From Diacronema lutheri (lineage: Eukaryota > Haptophyta > Pavlovophyceae > Pavlovales > Pavlovaceae), in the NCBI GenBank assembly GCA_019448385.1, contig JAGTXO010000004.1, positions 62,001-126,000 on the forward strand: a stretch of 64,000 nucleotides of DNA, read 5' to 3'. Positions 1 through 10,076 of this stretch are shown piece after piece; position 1 is the first letter of the stretch, and each line of letters opens with the position of its first letter. Both the position numbers and the translations under genes were made by a program. The notes under the pieces are model-generated. The model had not been told where the DNA came from. It worked only from the letters and a program-made list of their open reading frames with translations, and did no database searches.

Positions 1-609
1 CTCGGCGTGGATGGACCAGACGAATACCTGCCCCAGCTCATCCACGAGGAAGAGCTGCCGCGTGTGCGAGTGCCAGCGCATGCCCGTGAAGCACACATGG
101 CTCGGGTTGGCGATGGTGATCAACGGCACGCCCGACGTCACGTCGAGCGCGCGGAGCGTCTGGTCGTACGAGAGGGTGAAGAGCAGGTTCTCGTGCGGCA
201 CGAGCAGCATCTCGACGATCCCGAGCGTATGCACCGCCGGGTGCTGCTGCCAGCGCGAGAGCCGCACCTGCCGGCCGCGGATGCTGAGCTGGTATGCTGA
301 GATGCCGCCGCGCTCGTCCGCGACAAAGAGCTCGCCGCTCTCGCCGGTCAGGTGGAGCGCGATCGAGTTGAGCCAGCAGTCGTGGTCGTGCACCGTCTCG
401 TGCAGCGTGTACCACGGGTAGAGCAGCAGCTCGCGCCCCTCGTCCATGTGCCACACGCGCAGCGTACGGTCAGTTGAGCACGACAGCACGAGCTGCTGGT
501 GCACGGCGAGCCCAGTCACCGTGCCGTCGTGCCCGCGCAGCGTCTGCACGCACGCCTTGCGCAGGTCACGCACCCACGGGTCCCACACTGCGCGGCGCGG
601 GCGCGCGCG

Positions 610-678
<69 letters not shown>

Positions 679-1092
679 CGACAGGCGGCGCGGCGCGGCG
701 ACGCGGCGTGGCGCGATGCGGCGCGACGCGTGAGAGCTGGGCGCAGCCGCTGCGCGGCACGGCGCGCGCACGGCTGGCTGCGCAGCGCGCGCGTGCGCAC
801 AGCGGATAGTGCGGTCGGACGAGCCGCTGATGAGGAGCACACCCTCCCTGCCAACGCCGCTCAAGCGTATCGGCATGACGCAGCGCACGGAGCCCGCGTG
901 ACCCTCGAGGTACAACGGCTTGTCCTCGGGCTGCGCGCGGCCCGTGCCGCCGTGCCGCTTCCACCACATGATCTTGCCGTCGCTGCGGCCGGCGAAGAGC
1001 GCGCTCTTCTCGGGCACGTATGTGTGGCATGTGGTCGTCGCGCCGTCGCCCCCGCCGCTGTCGCGGAAGTGCTGCTCGTGCACGAAGTTCAT
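1..1092 (-). CDS. WD40-repeat protein, N-terminal part (runs off left edge)
   Basis: The 5' part of a beta-propeller protein of unknown role. Exon 1 is 1092-801 and exon 2 is 587-1, continuing beyond the window. The 213-bp intron (800-588) starts GTGCGCAC and ends GCGCAG. Splicing joins phase-1 codons into SDRTIRLWDPW, a textbook WD-repeat end. Further repeat ends are seen at STDRTLRVWHM, SYDQTLRALDV and GQVFVWS, so at least four blades are present. The start is the ATG at 1092, 62 bp from the start of the divergent neighbour. The intron carries a 68-nt homopolymer that reads as poly-C on the coding strand upstream of the acceptor. I do not recognise a specific WD40 subfamily. Confidence 0.8.
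611..678. repeat. 68-nt G homopolymer inside an intron
   Basis: An uninterrupted run of G on the plus strand, so poly-C in the minus-strand pre-mRNA of the WD40 gene. It lies 23 nt upstream of the 3' splice site, where a polypyrimidine tract would be expected. The true length is uncertain, because homopolymers this long are prone to sequencing error. Confidence 0.9.
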
Positions 1093-1154
1093 TCACTTTT
1101 CCGCCATCGCCAACGGTTCTGCGGCCGCCAACTCGCAACCTTCAAAATTCAAAA
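1093..1154. promoter_or_regulatory. 62-bp divergent promoter (WD40 gene / coiled-coil gene)
   Basis: Short spacer between two head-to-head ATGs. It ends in an A/T-rich stretch (TTCAAAATTCAAAA) directly before the plus-strand start, which stands out from the GC-rich surroundings. No TATA box is evident. The promoter role is inferred from position only. Confidence 0.5.
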
Positions 1155-1856
1155 ATGGTCGTGGGCGGAGCACGCGCGCGCCTCACGGAGCAGCTCCTCG
1201 CGGCGCTCGAGCAGCTCGATGCGTGCGCGGACAAGCCGCGTGCTGGGCCGGCAGCACGCGTCGGATTCGGTATTGACCGCGCGGCGCGTGCTGGAGCGCG
1301 TCGCGGCTCGCGACCCAACGAGCACGCGACTCGCCTCGCGCCGCACGCGCGCGTTCCAAGGGCGAGCAGCGGGAGCAGAAGCCGCTCGGAGGGTGGCAGC
1401 CCAGACGGCGCGTCTCGACGGCCACCGCTGCGCGCGATCCAGCCGAACGTGCCGAGCACGGCCGTGCGAGCGTTTCTGCCGTGCGCGGCTCGCATCGACA
1501 TCCTGAGCGATGACTCAGAATCGGACGGCTCACCGCGCGCGCGCACGTCGGGCGGCAGCAGCACCGGGCTTGGCCTCGAACAGCCCGTGCGCCGCGCGCA
1601 CGCGCTCGGGCGGGGCGCGCTGCGTGACTTTGAGCGGCACGCGGCGAGCGAGTCGCGCGCGCTGGACGCGCGCATCCGCGAGCTGCGCGACGAGTTCCGG
1701 CTGCGGCTGCACTCGCTCGAGGGCGCGTACGCGCGCGACGTGGCGGCGCTCGGCGCCGAGCTCAGCGCGCGAGTGCGCGAGGAGCGCGCGCGCGGCGCGA
1801 GGCGGCTCGACGGGAGGGCGAGCTACGCGCACGTGCGCCTCGCTGCACGGGGCTAG
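1155..1856 (+). CDS. Predicted coiled-coil protein, unknown function
   Basis: An open frame of 233 residues starting at the ATG at 1155. The N-terminus has a short helix (LTEQLLAALEQLDA). The middle is basic, Ser/Arg/Pro-rich and probably disordered. An acidic patch (DILSDDSESDG) precedes a C-terminal third that is strongly helical and rich in Glu/Arg/Leu with heptad-like spacing (ESRALDARIRELRDEFRLRL). It is divergent from the WD40 gene and followed by two poly-G tracts before the AAA+ gene. The 3' end is uncertain: a GTGCGCCT donor-like site lies just before the stop, so further exons are possible. No family recognised. Confidence 0.5.
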   Translation: MVVGGARARLTEQLLAALEQLDACADKPRAGPAARVGFGIDRAARAGARRGSRPNEHATRLAPHARVPRASSGSRSRSEGGSPDGASRRPPLRAIQPNVPSTAVRAFLPCAARIDILSDDSESDGSPRARTSGGSSTGLGLEQPVRRAHALGRGALRDFERHAASESRALDARIRELRDEFRLRLHSLEGAYARDVAALGAELSARVREERARGARRLDGRASYAHVRLAARG

Positions 1857-1993
1857 CAGCCTAGCACGCGGGTGCACAAAGAGGGTGGGAGGGGAGTTTG
1901 TTGGGGGGGGGGGGGGGGGGGGGGGGTCGAAGTTCGTCGCGCGTCGGTCGTCGCGCAACTTTCAGCCCCGTGCAGGCACTCCTGAGGGGTGGG

Positions 1994-2034
<41 letters not shown>

Positions 2035-2080
2035 CTTCCACGACACGAGCTGCTGACTCGCCCGAAAGCGACTGTAGAAC
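1857..2080. other. Intergenic spacer with two poly-G tracts (24 and 38 nt)
   Basis: Lies between two plus-strand genes. It contains G homopolymers at 1903-1926 and 1996-2033, both G on the coding strand, the opposite polarity to the intronic tracts. The second ends 47 bp before the AAA+ start codon. Such runs could form G-quadruplexes in DNA or a 5' UTR. No gene seen. Confidence 0.8.
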
Positions 2081-4631
2081 ATGAACTTTCTCCGGCCGGG
2101 CGTCCAGATGCTGCGTGTTTTCGCGACGCGCTGGTGCCGCGCGGCGGCGGCGGCGACGGCGACGACGGTGGCAAGCGCGTCGATCGCGCGCGCGGAGGCC
2201 GATTCGAGCGCAGAGCGTGCGCGCCTCTTCGTCGAGAGCCGTCTCGCCGCCTTCCGCGCCGAGTTTGCGCAGCGCGGCGCGTTTTCGCTCCCGCCCGTCC
2301 TCGTCGCGAGCACGGCGGACGGGCGCGTCTCGGCGCGCTTCAAGCTGCCGCCCAATGCGCAGCACGTGCCACTACTGCTCGACCTCGTCGATGCTGCCGA
2401 GGCTGAGGCGAGCGCGCAGGGCGCGCAAGGTGGTGGCGCCGGCCCACTGCTGCGCTGGCGGCTGCTCGGTGAGGGCGAGTCGGCGGACGCCGCAGCGGCC
2501 GGGGGCGCGGTCACTTACGTGGGCACGCGCACGCTCCACGTGTGTGCCGAGCCTGTGGATGCGGCCACGAGCGCTGCACGCGGCGCTGCGCTTGGCCGCC
2601 TCGACGTGCGCCTTTCCGTCTCGCGCGCCGCCGAGCAGCCGGGCGCGCGTACCGAGACGACCGAAGAGCGGTCGTCGGATGGGCGCACCGTCACGCGCCG
2701 CACGATCGTCGTCGACGGGATTGGCGCGGCGCGGCGCCAAGGTGCGCGACCCACCGCGGTTCTCGAGCTCACCGTCGCCGGCCCTCCGTGCCACGCGCTG
2801 CCTGGCGAAGGGGCGAGCGAGCCGCGCGGCTGGCTTGGCGGCTGGCGCGAGCGCGCGGCCGACGGCGGCGGTCGCTGGGCGGGCGGCGAGCTGATCGCGG
2901 CGGCGTACGAGAGCGCGCACACGAGCGCGTGCGTTGGCGGGCGCGCGGCCGACACCGCGCCCGATGCATCCGCGGGCAACGGCGGCGGCGGAGGCGGCGG
3001 CGGGCGTGGCGGCTGGTCGGGCGCGCGGGCCCTCGTCGACGTCGACCCGTTCCGCGCGTTGCTCGAGGAGTTTGACCTGCCCGGCTTTGGGCTGCGCCGG
3101 CCAGCAGGCCCACGCGAGCGCGAGCGCGACGAGGGGGCCGACGCTGCTGACGAGGGCGGCTGGGCTGGCGGTTCGCTCTTCGGGCGCGGGCCGGCTGGCG
3201 CGCCGGGCACGTCAGCCGACGCAGCCGACGGCGCAAGCCAGCCGCCACCGCCGCGCACGGCGGCCGAGGCGATCAGCGCGCTCGCCGCGCTGGGCGCGCG
3301 CGTGTATTTGCCGCCGCCAGCCGCCGACGCGGCGCGCGGCGCGCGGCCGGGCGGCGGTGGCGAGGGGCGGCTGCGCGCGCTCCTCGGCCGCGGCGACAGC
3401 GGCGGCGGCGGCGCGAGCGACGCGGGTGCGAGCGACGCGTCCGCGCCCGGCCTCTTCAGCTGGCCGGGCCTGGGTGGCTACTCGGCGGTGAAGGCGGCGC
3501 TCGAGGAGATGCTCCTACTACCGCTCTGCCACCCCACGCTCTACGCGCAGGTGCGCGCCAAGGCGCGCGCGCGCGGGGCCACCTCCTTCGGCGCGACCGG
3601 CGCGCCTGGCCCGGCCGAGCCCGAGGCGCCGCTCGCGCCCGCCGCCATCCTTTTTGAGGGCCCACCCGGCACGGGCAAGACAACGTTTGCGCGCGCGGCG
3701 GCCGCGACAGCTGGCGTGCCCCTCATCTACGCGCCGCTCGAGACGCTGGGCTCGCGCTGGTACGGCGAGTCGGAGGCGCGGCTTGCGCGGCTCTTCCAGG
3801 CGGCGCGCGCGCTCGCGCAAGCGTCCGGCGCGGCGGGAGCGGCGAGCGGCGAAGTGGGCGCGCCCGCCGGCGGCGGCAATGGCGGCGCCATTCTTTTCCT
3901 TGACGAGATTGATGCGCTCGCCATCTCCAGAGACGCGGGTGCGCGCGCAAACCGTCCGCCGTGCGCCGCGCGGCGCGCAGCTCCCTCCACCTTCCGCCCA
4001 CCAACCAACCAACCAACCAATCAACCACCCAACCAACCCCTGCACCACCCCCGGCGCCTCCCCCTGTGCAGAGATGCACGAGGCGACACGCCGTTCGCTC
4101 TCCGTCCTCTTGCGCCACCTGGATGGCATCGACGCGACGCCCTACGTGCAGCCCGCCGAGCGCGCGGCTGACGACGGCGCGCGCGGCGAGCACAGCCGGC
4201 TGGCGGTAGCAGGCGACGCGGGCGTGGGCAGCGCGCAGCCGAACGCGCGGCCGCTCGTGCTCATTGCGGCGACGAACCGCGCGTGCGACCTGGACCGCGC
4301 GCTGCTCTCACGTTTCGCGCTCAAGCTCACCTTCCCGCTGCCCGACGCAGCAGAGCGCGCGGCGATTCTCGGCGTGCACGCAGCGCACCTGAGCGCGCCC
4401 GAGCGCGAGCGGCTCGCGCGCGACTGCGACGGCGCGTCGGGTCGGACGATCCGCGCGGCGTGCGACGCCGCGGAGCGCAGTTGGGCGTCTCGGCTGGTGC
4501 GCGCGCGGATCGCGGGCCGCTCGGTCGAGGCGAGCGCGCCGCCCGCTGCCGAGTACGACGCGGCGTTGCGCGCGCAGTGCGGGGCGGAGCGCCGCCTCGC
4601 CGATCCGCGCGGCGGGCACGTTGAGCGATGA
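2081..4631 (+). CDS. AAA+ ATPase, possibly mitochondrial
   Basis: Exons 2081-3938 and 4072-4631 give an 805-residue protein. The single 133-bp intron (GTGCGCGC...TGTGCAG) has a CCAA-repeat tract before its acceptor. Splicing yields ISRDAEMHEATRR, a typical AAA continuation after Walker B. Walker A is GPPGTGKTT, followed by a substrate-loop-like WYGESEARLARLF; Walker B is ILFLDEID; sensor-1 is VLIAATNR with the arginine-finger region ALLSRF. The Arg/Ala-rich, acid-poor start (MLRVFATRW) looks like a mitochondrial presequence. The first about 500 residues are Gly/Ala-rich with several possible low-complexity insertions. It is a remodelling ATPase of the VPS4/spastin-like general type; substrate unknown. 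Confidence 0.85.
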
Positions 4632-4739
4632 TTGGCGGGTGACTGTGCGTTGGGCATGGCGTCCAACCCAGTCGACTTCCAGTCGTTGTCAGCTGATGCG
4701 CGTCAATGAGACTTACGCACCGGCGCATGCGGCGCGCCG

Positions 4740-5753
4740 TCAGACGACAACGCCCGCGTCCTCAAAGCCGGTGCGATCAAACATGTCGAGGGCGACCGCG
4801 CAGCTCTCGCGCACGATCGGCTCGCCATCCTCGGCGAACGCGCGCAGCGTGCTAAGAGCGTCCGCCGAGCCGATCGCGCCGAGCGCCTCGGCCGCCTCGT
4901 GCCTGACCATCGGGTGCTCGGCTAGGTTTGCGAGGCACTCCTTAAGCTGCGGCACGGTGCACTCTCGCTCGAGCTGGCCGAGCACAAACGCGACCTCGTG
5001 CCGGAAGAGGGCTGAGCTGCGCTCGCGCAGGCCGGCTGCAAGCGCGAGCGCCGCAGCCTTGGAGTTCATGTCGCGCAGCGCGAACATGGCCGAATAGCGC
5101 GTGTGCAGCGGCAGTTGCTCGTCCGAGAAGGTGGCGACGACCTCGGCGAGCGGCAAGCCGCGCATCGACGAGGCCGCCGGGTCGACCGTCATGTAGGCGG
5201 ATTCGCTGTACGCCGCGCGCGCGTCGAACGCCGGGTCGGCGAGCTGCTGCGCCTCGCTCGCCTCGCCCGCCTCGCCCAGCTCGCGCACGGCGCCCACTGC
5301 GCCCGCCTCGCGCGTGCGCGCAGCGGCGGCGGCGGCGGCGGCGTCGCGCGCGAGTGCGGCCTGCGCGGTCTTCTCACACGCGCACGCGCCACGCTCGATC
5401 GCGTGCTCGATGCGATGGACGGCGAGCGCGCACGTCTGTGAGACCTCGGGAGCGTGGTCGTGCACGAACTCGCGCAGAACGTCCAGGTTGTGCGCACTGC
5501 CGATCGCGCCAAGCGCCTCCGCCGCCTCGTGGCGTGTGACCGGGTGCTCGTCGAGGTCGGCGAGGACGCGCCTGAGGAAGGGCTCGGCGTGCGTGCGCTG
5601 CATTTGCCCGAGCGCGTACGCAATCTCGTGGCGGAGGAGGACCGAGTCCGTCAGATCAAACATGCCGACAAGCTCGTCCACTGCAACGTCCGTCAGCTCG
5701 TTGCGCAGCGCGAAGATGCGCTTATACATCGCGCACAGCGCAGAGGCCTCCAT
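4740..5753 (-). CDS. DOHH: Deoxyhypusine hydroxylase (HEAT-repeat di-iron enzyme)
   Basis: 337 residues, one exon, against about 300 in animals. It catalyses the last step of hypusine formation on translation factor eIF5A, hydroxylating deoxyhypusine. The sequence shows the family hallmark: two symmetric HEAT halves, each with two His-Glu metal motifs. The first half has LRHEIAYALGQ (HE at 42-43) and TRHEAAEALGAIG (75-76); the second has FRHEVAFVLGQL and VRHEAAEALGAIG. The halves are separated by an Ala-rich acidic linker that accounts for the extra length. I chose the ATG at 5753 because the homology starts there; an upstream in-frame ATG (5957) would run into the divergent WRAP73 gene, 91 bp away. 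Confidence 0.95.
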   Translation of the reverse strand: MEASALCAMYKRIFALRNELTDVAVDELVGMFDLTDSVLLRHEIAYALGQMQRTHAEPFLRRVLADLDEHPVTRHEAAEALGAIGSAHNLDVLREFVHDHAPEVSQTCALAVHRIEHAIERGACACEKTAQAALARDAAAAAAAARTREAGAVGAVRELGEAGEASEAQQLADPAFDARAAYSESAYMTVDPAASSMRGLPLAEVVATFSDEQLPLHTRYSAMFALRDMNSKAAALALAAGLRERSSALFRHEVAFVLGQLERECTVPQLKECLANLAEHPMVRHEAAEALGAIGSADALSTLRAFAEDGEPIVRESCAVALDMFDRTGFEDAGVVV

Positions 5754-5844
5754 GCCTCCCTGCCCACGAGCCTTGGACTCGAGTTGAGATGGATGCCCCG
5801 CGGTTGGCGCCAAAAAAGCGGCCGCAGCCCACACCCGCTCGGTG
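5754..5844. promoter_or_regulatory. 91-bp divergent promoter with E2F-like site (DOHH/WRAP73)
   Basis: Spacer between the DOHH and WRAP73 start codons. TTGGCGCCAAAA at 5804-5815 contains the E2F/DP consensus TTTSGCGC on the minus strand (TTTTGGCGCC) and a 10-bp palindrome. The site is visible; its use is inference. Confidence 0.5.
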
Positions 5845-7861
5845 ATGCTCGACGAGCCGCCGCAGTTCTCCGAGGCGTTCAAGCAAACTAAGGGGAGGCT
5901 GAGCATCTCGCCGAGCGGTCGGCTCGTCGCCGTCGTCGTGCAGTACCGCCTCACCATCCGCGACGTCGAAAGCCTGCGGACCGTGCAGGTCTTCTCGCAC
6001 GACGACGAGGTCTCGCATGTCGAGTGGTCGGCAGACTCGCTTTACGTGCTGTGCGTGCTGCCGCACCGAGGGCTCTGCCACGTGTGGGCGGTGGACGACG
6101 CGGAGTGGTACTGCAAGATCGACGAGGGCCCGCTGGGCGTCGCGCACGCGCGCTGGGCGCCCGACGGCCGGCACGTGTTGAGCAGCTCCGACTTTGGGAT
6201 GCGGCTGACCGTCTGGTCGCTCCTCGACCGCTCCGTGCGCTACATCCGCGCGCCAAAGTTTCCCGCGGCGGCAGTCGCGTTCAGCGCAGAGGGCGGCTGG
6301 CTCGCCGTCGCCGAGCGCCGCGAGGGCGTTGACGCGCTCGGCGTCTACGAGTGCGGCTCGTTCGAGCGCGTCGCTCACTTTGCGCTCGCGACCGCCGACG
6401 TTGCGGACGTGTGCTGGGCGCCGGCGGCGGCGGGCCTTGTGGGCGGCGGGACGCGCGGCGCGGGCGCAGCGGACACGTCAAGTCCGGATTGGCTGCTCGT
6501 CACCGACGGCCCGCTGCAGCTTGCGCTCTTCGTCTACAGGCGCGACGGGCAGCTCATCTCGAGGCTCGCGGCCAACTCGACGCGGCCCGCCCGCGCGCTC
6601 GGCGCGCGGCTGAGCGCGTGGGCGCCGGCAGGGCGGGTGGTGGCGTTCGGCAGCTACGACGGCGAGGTGCGCGTGCTCGTCTCGCGCACGTGTCACTGCA
6701 TCGCGCAGCTGCTTCACCCGCGCACGTTGCGCGCGACGCACGCGGACGACGACAGGCGCGACCCACTCGTCTTTCGCGAGGAGCTGCTCGCGGCGGATCA
6801 ACGGGCGGACGGAGCAGCGCACGGGGCCGCGGAGACGATGGTGCGGGCAGACAGCGCGGCGATGCAGCTGCAGGAGCTCGCCGAGTCGCTCCCGCACGTC
6901 GACACGCTCACTCGGCCGACGCATTTCGTGCCCGCAAGCGCCGCCGAGCAGCCGATCCACCTGCCGAGGCGCGCGGCCGCCGCGCTCCGCGACGAGCCGC
7001 TGCCGAAGATTGGTCCGCCCGCCCCGCGCGCTGCCGCCTCGCCTCGCGCCCCTCCGCACGCCACACGCGTGCAGGCCGCGCTGCCGCCGGCCGCTGCGGT
7101 CCCGCGCGTGCGCCCATCCCCTCCCTCCCCCGTCACACGATGCGCGCCCTCCTTTCGTGCCCTTGGCCGCAACTTGCGCCGCTGCAGGAGTGGACGTGCT
7201 GGCGTGGAGTCCGGACGGTCGCTACCTGGCGACGCACGTCGAGGAGATGCCTGCCGTACTTTGGGTGTGGGAAGCCGTCAGTTTGCGGTCCGACGTGCAG
7301 CTGCATGCCCTTCGCCCCGAGCGCGCGCGCCGCCTGCGGGCCCGCCGGCCAGAGCTGCGATCGCGCTCACGCCTTCGCCTGCGCCGCGCCGCCCGCGTCG
7401 CCCGGCGCAGGCTGCACACCGTCGTGATCGCACGCGCGCCCGTGCTTTGCGCCCGTTGGCACCCGCTCGGCGAAGTGCTCGCATTCTGCACGGCGTCGTG
7501 CCAGCTCTATCTGTGGTCATCGGAGGGCATGTCCGTGCTCGCCCTCCCCGACGAGCTGAGGCTGCGCGTGCATCGGCTGCGCTGGGCGCCTGACGGGCGC
7601 AGCCTCGCGCTGACCGACGCCGAGCGCTTCTGCTGGTGCTACTTGCCCTCCCAGCCGGACGAGCGCTCTAGCGCGCCCGCGCGCACGGCTGCGCACGCGC
7701 CAGTGCCTTCCGGCCAGGAGCAGCAGGACCCAAATCTCAGCGACAAGCACACCCTGCGACGAGCGGCGCTCGCCTCTGCTGCGGCGCCAGGCACAAGGGC
7801 AGGCGACGCGTTCCGCTACGATCGACTCTCGCTCGCCCAGCAGCAGGCGCTCGCAATTTGA
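5845..7861 (+). CDS. WRAP73: WRAP73/WDR8 WD-repeat protein
   Basis: Exons 5845-7012, 7188-7287 and 7411-7861 give 572 residues. WRAP73 is a WD-repeat protein of centrosomes and spindle poles that acts with SSX2IP-type partners in centriole, cilium and spindle organisation. The first exon matches the family closely: FSEAFKQ, YRLTIRDVESL, HVEWSADSLYVLC, WYCKIDEG, RWAPDGRHVL and FGSYDGEVRVL. The introns (175 and 123 bp) restore PKIGVDVLAWSPDGRYLA and VSLRLHTVVIARAP, then WHPLGEVLAFC and LYLWS, as in the animal protein. Both donors are GTCCG rather than the local GTGCG. The start is the ATG at 5845, shared promoter with DOHH. A centriolar gene suggests the organism builds flagella. Confidence 0.93.
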
Positions 7862-7986
7862 AATGCGCGTGTTCGGCCTGGGCTGTAGGCCTTCAGGTGT
7901 CGGCACGTGACGTGCGTAGCACATTGACGCAAGGCGAGCGCACTGCACCGAGCCTTGCACGTACAGCCCGAGCAACGGCGACGAGG

Positions 7987-8648
7987 CTAGACGTTTTCCA
8001 ACGCCTCGAGCATGACCACGCTGTTACCGCGGACCATCTGCGACACGGCAAGGCGGGAATAGGGCAACAAAGGGCCCGCACGGCAAGGCATGACCACGCG
8101 CACCGCGCAGGGCGCGCATGGCAACGAAATGAGTCAAGCGCCCGCACGGCAAGGCGGGCCATCGGCTGTGCAACGAAGGGCAACGGCGCGCACCGCGCAG
8201 GGCGCGCGCGTGCTCACCACCATGCCAACCTCGTTGTTCTCTGTGAGCGAGACGTGCTCGACGGTCTCATCCAGCACAATGTTCATGAACTGGTCGTACC
8301 CACGCAGGATGCCCGTGAGGCTGCGGTTGCCGTTCAGCTTCACTGCCGCGCGAGGGGCGGAGCAGGAGTGACGCGGCGGGCCGCAGGGGCGCAAGGAATG
8401 GGCGGGCGCGTGACATGGGCGCATCGTCGATGCTACGCGCGAGCTGTGCGCGCCGTGCGAGAAGCCCCGCGTCCCTTACCGGCCAGCTTCTTGTCCATAT
8501 ACCTGAGTTGGAGTGCGGGCAGGGCGCGCGCGCGCGGCGTTGTGAGCCCAGCGTGTGTACGTCCGGCATGTGCAGAAGAGGCACGTGCGGACGCCCTGCA
8601 CGGTGCCTCGGGCGCGCACTTTTTCAAGTCAGGGCCCTTGCCTGACAT
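7987..8648 (-). CDS. SNRPG: Small nuclear ribonucleoprotein G (SmG), four exons
   Basis: Exons 8648-8620, 8502-8480, 8342-8218 and 8037-7987 assemble into 75 residues, against about 76 in animals. SmG is one of seven Sm proteins forming the ring on U1, U2, U4 and U5 snRNAs. The protein begins MSGKGPDLKKYMDKKLA. Sm1 is read at VKLNGNRSLTGILRGYDQFM, and Sm2 at GMVMVRGNSVVMLEAL. Exon 2 is only 23 nt. Intron donors are GTGCGCGC, GTAAGGG and GTGAGCAC, and acceptors are CTCAG, GGCAG and CGCAG. The whole model depends on splicing; every join keeps frame and regenerates conserved residues, so I am confident. Confidence 0.93.
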
Positions 8649-8893
8649 GCCGGGCGGTGCGCGCGAAGACGAGCCGGCTGCTCGTCGGTGAGCGAGCACG
8701 CGGCTACGGCGCGCCGAACGATGGCGTCGGACTTCCAACGAATACCTAGTCGAAGCCGACAGCGCGCCTGAGCACATACGGTGCGACCGGGCACCTGCGG
8801 CAGCGCCGTCCCAGCCAAGAGTCTGACGGCATTGAGCCCACCGCCCACCTTCTGCCACGAGCTTCCGGCCGCGCACCGCCAGCTGCGGGCAGG

Positions 8894-9262
8894 TCACATC
8901 TCCTCTCCTTCGATGGCGAGGTTTTCGACCGGCTCGTGCGTTTGCTCGCCGCAGCCTGTGTCTTTGAGCTTCTGCGAGAGTTTGGTGAGCCCTGCCACAT
9001 TGCCATCGTCCTGAAACTCAAAGACCTCGCCGCTTGCGGCAGGCCCGTCAGACTTGAAGAAGACGCGCTGGCCGATCTTGATCGTGGACACGGGCTGGAG
9101 GTTGTTCAACGGCTCGTGCGTCTCCTCGCCGCAGCCCATGTCTGTGAGCTTCTGCGAGAGGCTGCGCAAACCCGCTACGCCCCCTTCGAGCTGGAACACC
9201 ACTCCCCCACACGCTGGGTTGTCGGCGAATCGGCAATACATCCCGATCTCGACTGCCGCCAT
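8894..9262 (-). CDS. Small protein with two near-identical VAGL-LSQKL-GCGE-THEP repeats
   Basis: A 122-residue protein from the ATG at 9262. I do not recognise a family. About 40 residues are duplicated. Repeat 1 contains VAGLRSLSQKLTDMGCGEET followed by HEPLNNL; repeat 2 contains VAGLTKLSQKLKDTGCGEQT followed by HEPVENL. Each is preceded by a short beta-like strand (VVFQLEGG / VFEFQDDG). The invariant GCGE-x-THEP with Cys and His in both copies could be a metal or redox site, but that is inference. Acidic C-terminus (IEGEEM). No signal peptide. Head to head with the WW-domain gene, 50 bp apart. Confidence 0.75.
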   Translation of the reverse strand: MAAVEIGMYCRFADNPACGGVVFQLEGGVAGLRSLSQKLTDMGCGEETHEPLNNLQPVSTIKIGQRVFFKSDGPAASGEVFEFQDDGNVAGLTKLSQKLKDTGCGEQTHEPVENLAIEGEEM

Positions 9263-9312
9263 CGCGCTCCGGGATCCTGGTGCCACACTCCGGGTCCCAG
9301 TTTGCCGCGCGA

Positions 9313-9896
9313 ATGGACGAGGCGCCGGCGCCGGCGCCCGCCGCTGAGGAGTACGCCGCCGCGTGGCCCCGGCGCGGGGCGACGCGCACGTCGGACCGTC
9401 ATTGCCCGCACACGCGCCACGCCGCTGCGCCATCGTCGGCTGACACGGGTGTGCCCGGTCGCGCTGCGCGCCCCGTGCGAGCATCAGGTGGGACCAGCAA
9501 TGGAGCACCGAGTACCTACGCCCCTACTACCACAACCCGGCGACGAAGGAGTCGGTCTGGGATCCGCCGCTCAACGGCGTGATCCGCGAGCTCGACAACA
9601 TTGCGCAGTTGCGCGCGGAGGCATCCGCGGCACAGGCGGTTCCATGGCGCGAACCGGACGTAACCCTTCTCACCATGTCGGTGCTGCTGCCGGTCGTGCT
9701 TGTGCTTCTCGGCCTGTTCGGCCTGCACCTCTACGTCAAAAAGTACCACCCCGATCTTATCGCGCATATGTCTGAGACTCGAAAGAAGCGCGACCGCGCC
9801 CAGAACCGGCGCGGCCGCGCGGGCCCGAGCAAGTTCCGCCCGCCATGGAAGATGGCGCAGGCCGGCGGCGCCGGCGGCCGCTCGGCCAACTCGTGA
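9313..9896 (+). CDS. WW-domain single-pass membrane protein
   Basis: Exons 9313-9389 and 9488-9896 (98-bp intron) give 161 residues. The join produces TWDQQWSTEYLRPYYHNPAT, then KESVWDPP. This is a WW domain with a first Trp, the aromatic YY-HN core and a terminal W-x-PP. It would bind proline-rich partners. One transmembrane helix follows (MSVLLPVVLVLLGLFGLHLYV), then a basic tail (RKKRDRAQNRRGRAG), so a tail-in-cytosol, positive-inside topology is likely. The second exon is certain from its frame and conservation; exon 1 is an inference from a clean GT-AG join that creates the needed Trp. The combination of WW and TM in so short a protein is unusual. Confidence 0.72.
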
Positions 9897-10076
9897 GAGC
9901 GCGCGCGCAGCGACGTGTGGATGAAGGCCTTGCGCGTGCGGCGGTGTGCACCGCCGCGCGAAGCCTCCTGCGTGCGGGTGATGCCTTCTTGATGAGTTGC
10001 CACCTCTGGGGCCGTCCGGGGCAGCGCCCTTGACATTGAACGTCATAAAAGATAAAAAAGAATTAGAGGTGCACGG

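Noticed and set aside
499-1506. Long open frames through the poly-G tract encoding runs of glycine or proline
   Set aside because: They are produced by the homopolymer, cross the WD40 gene on the other strand, and have no sensible protein features.
5753-5957. N-terminal extension of DOHH to 5957
   Set aside because: It would overlap the WRAP73 coding start, shows no conservation, and homology begins exactly at the 5753 Met.
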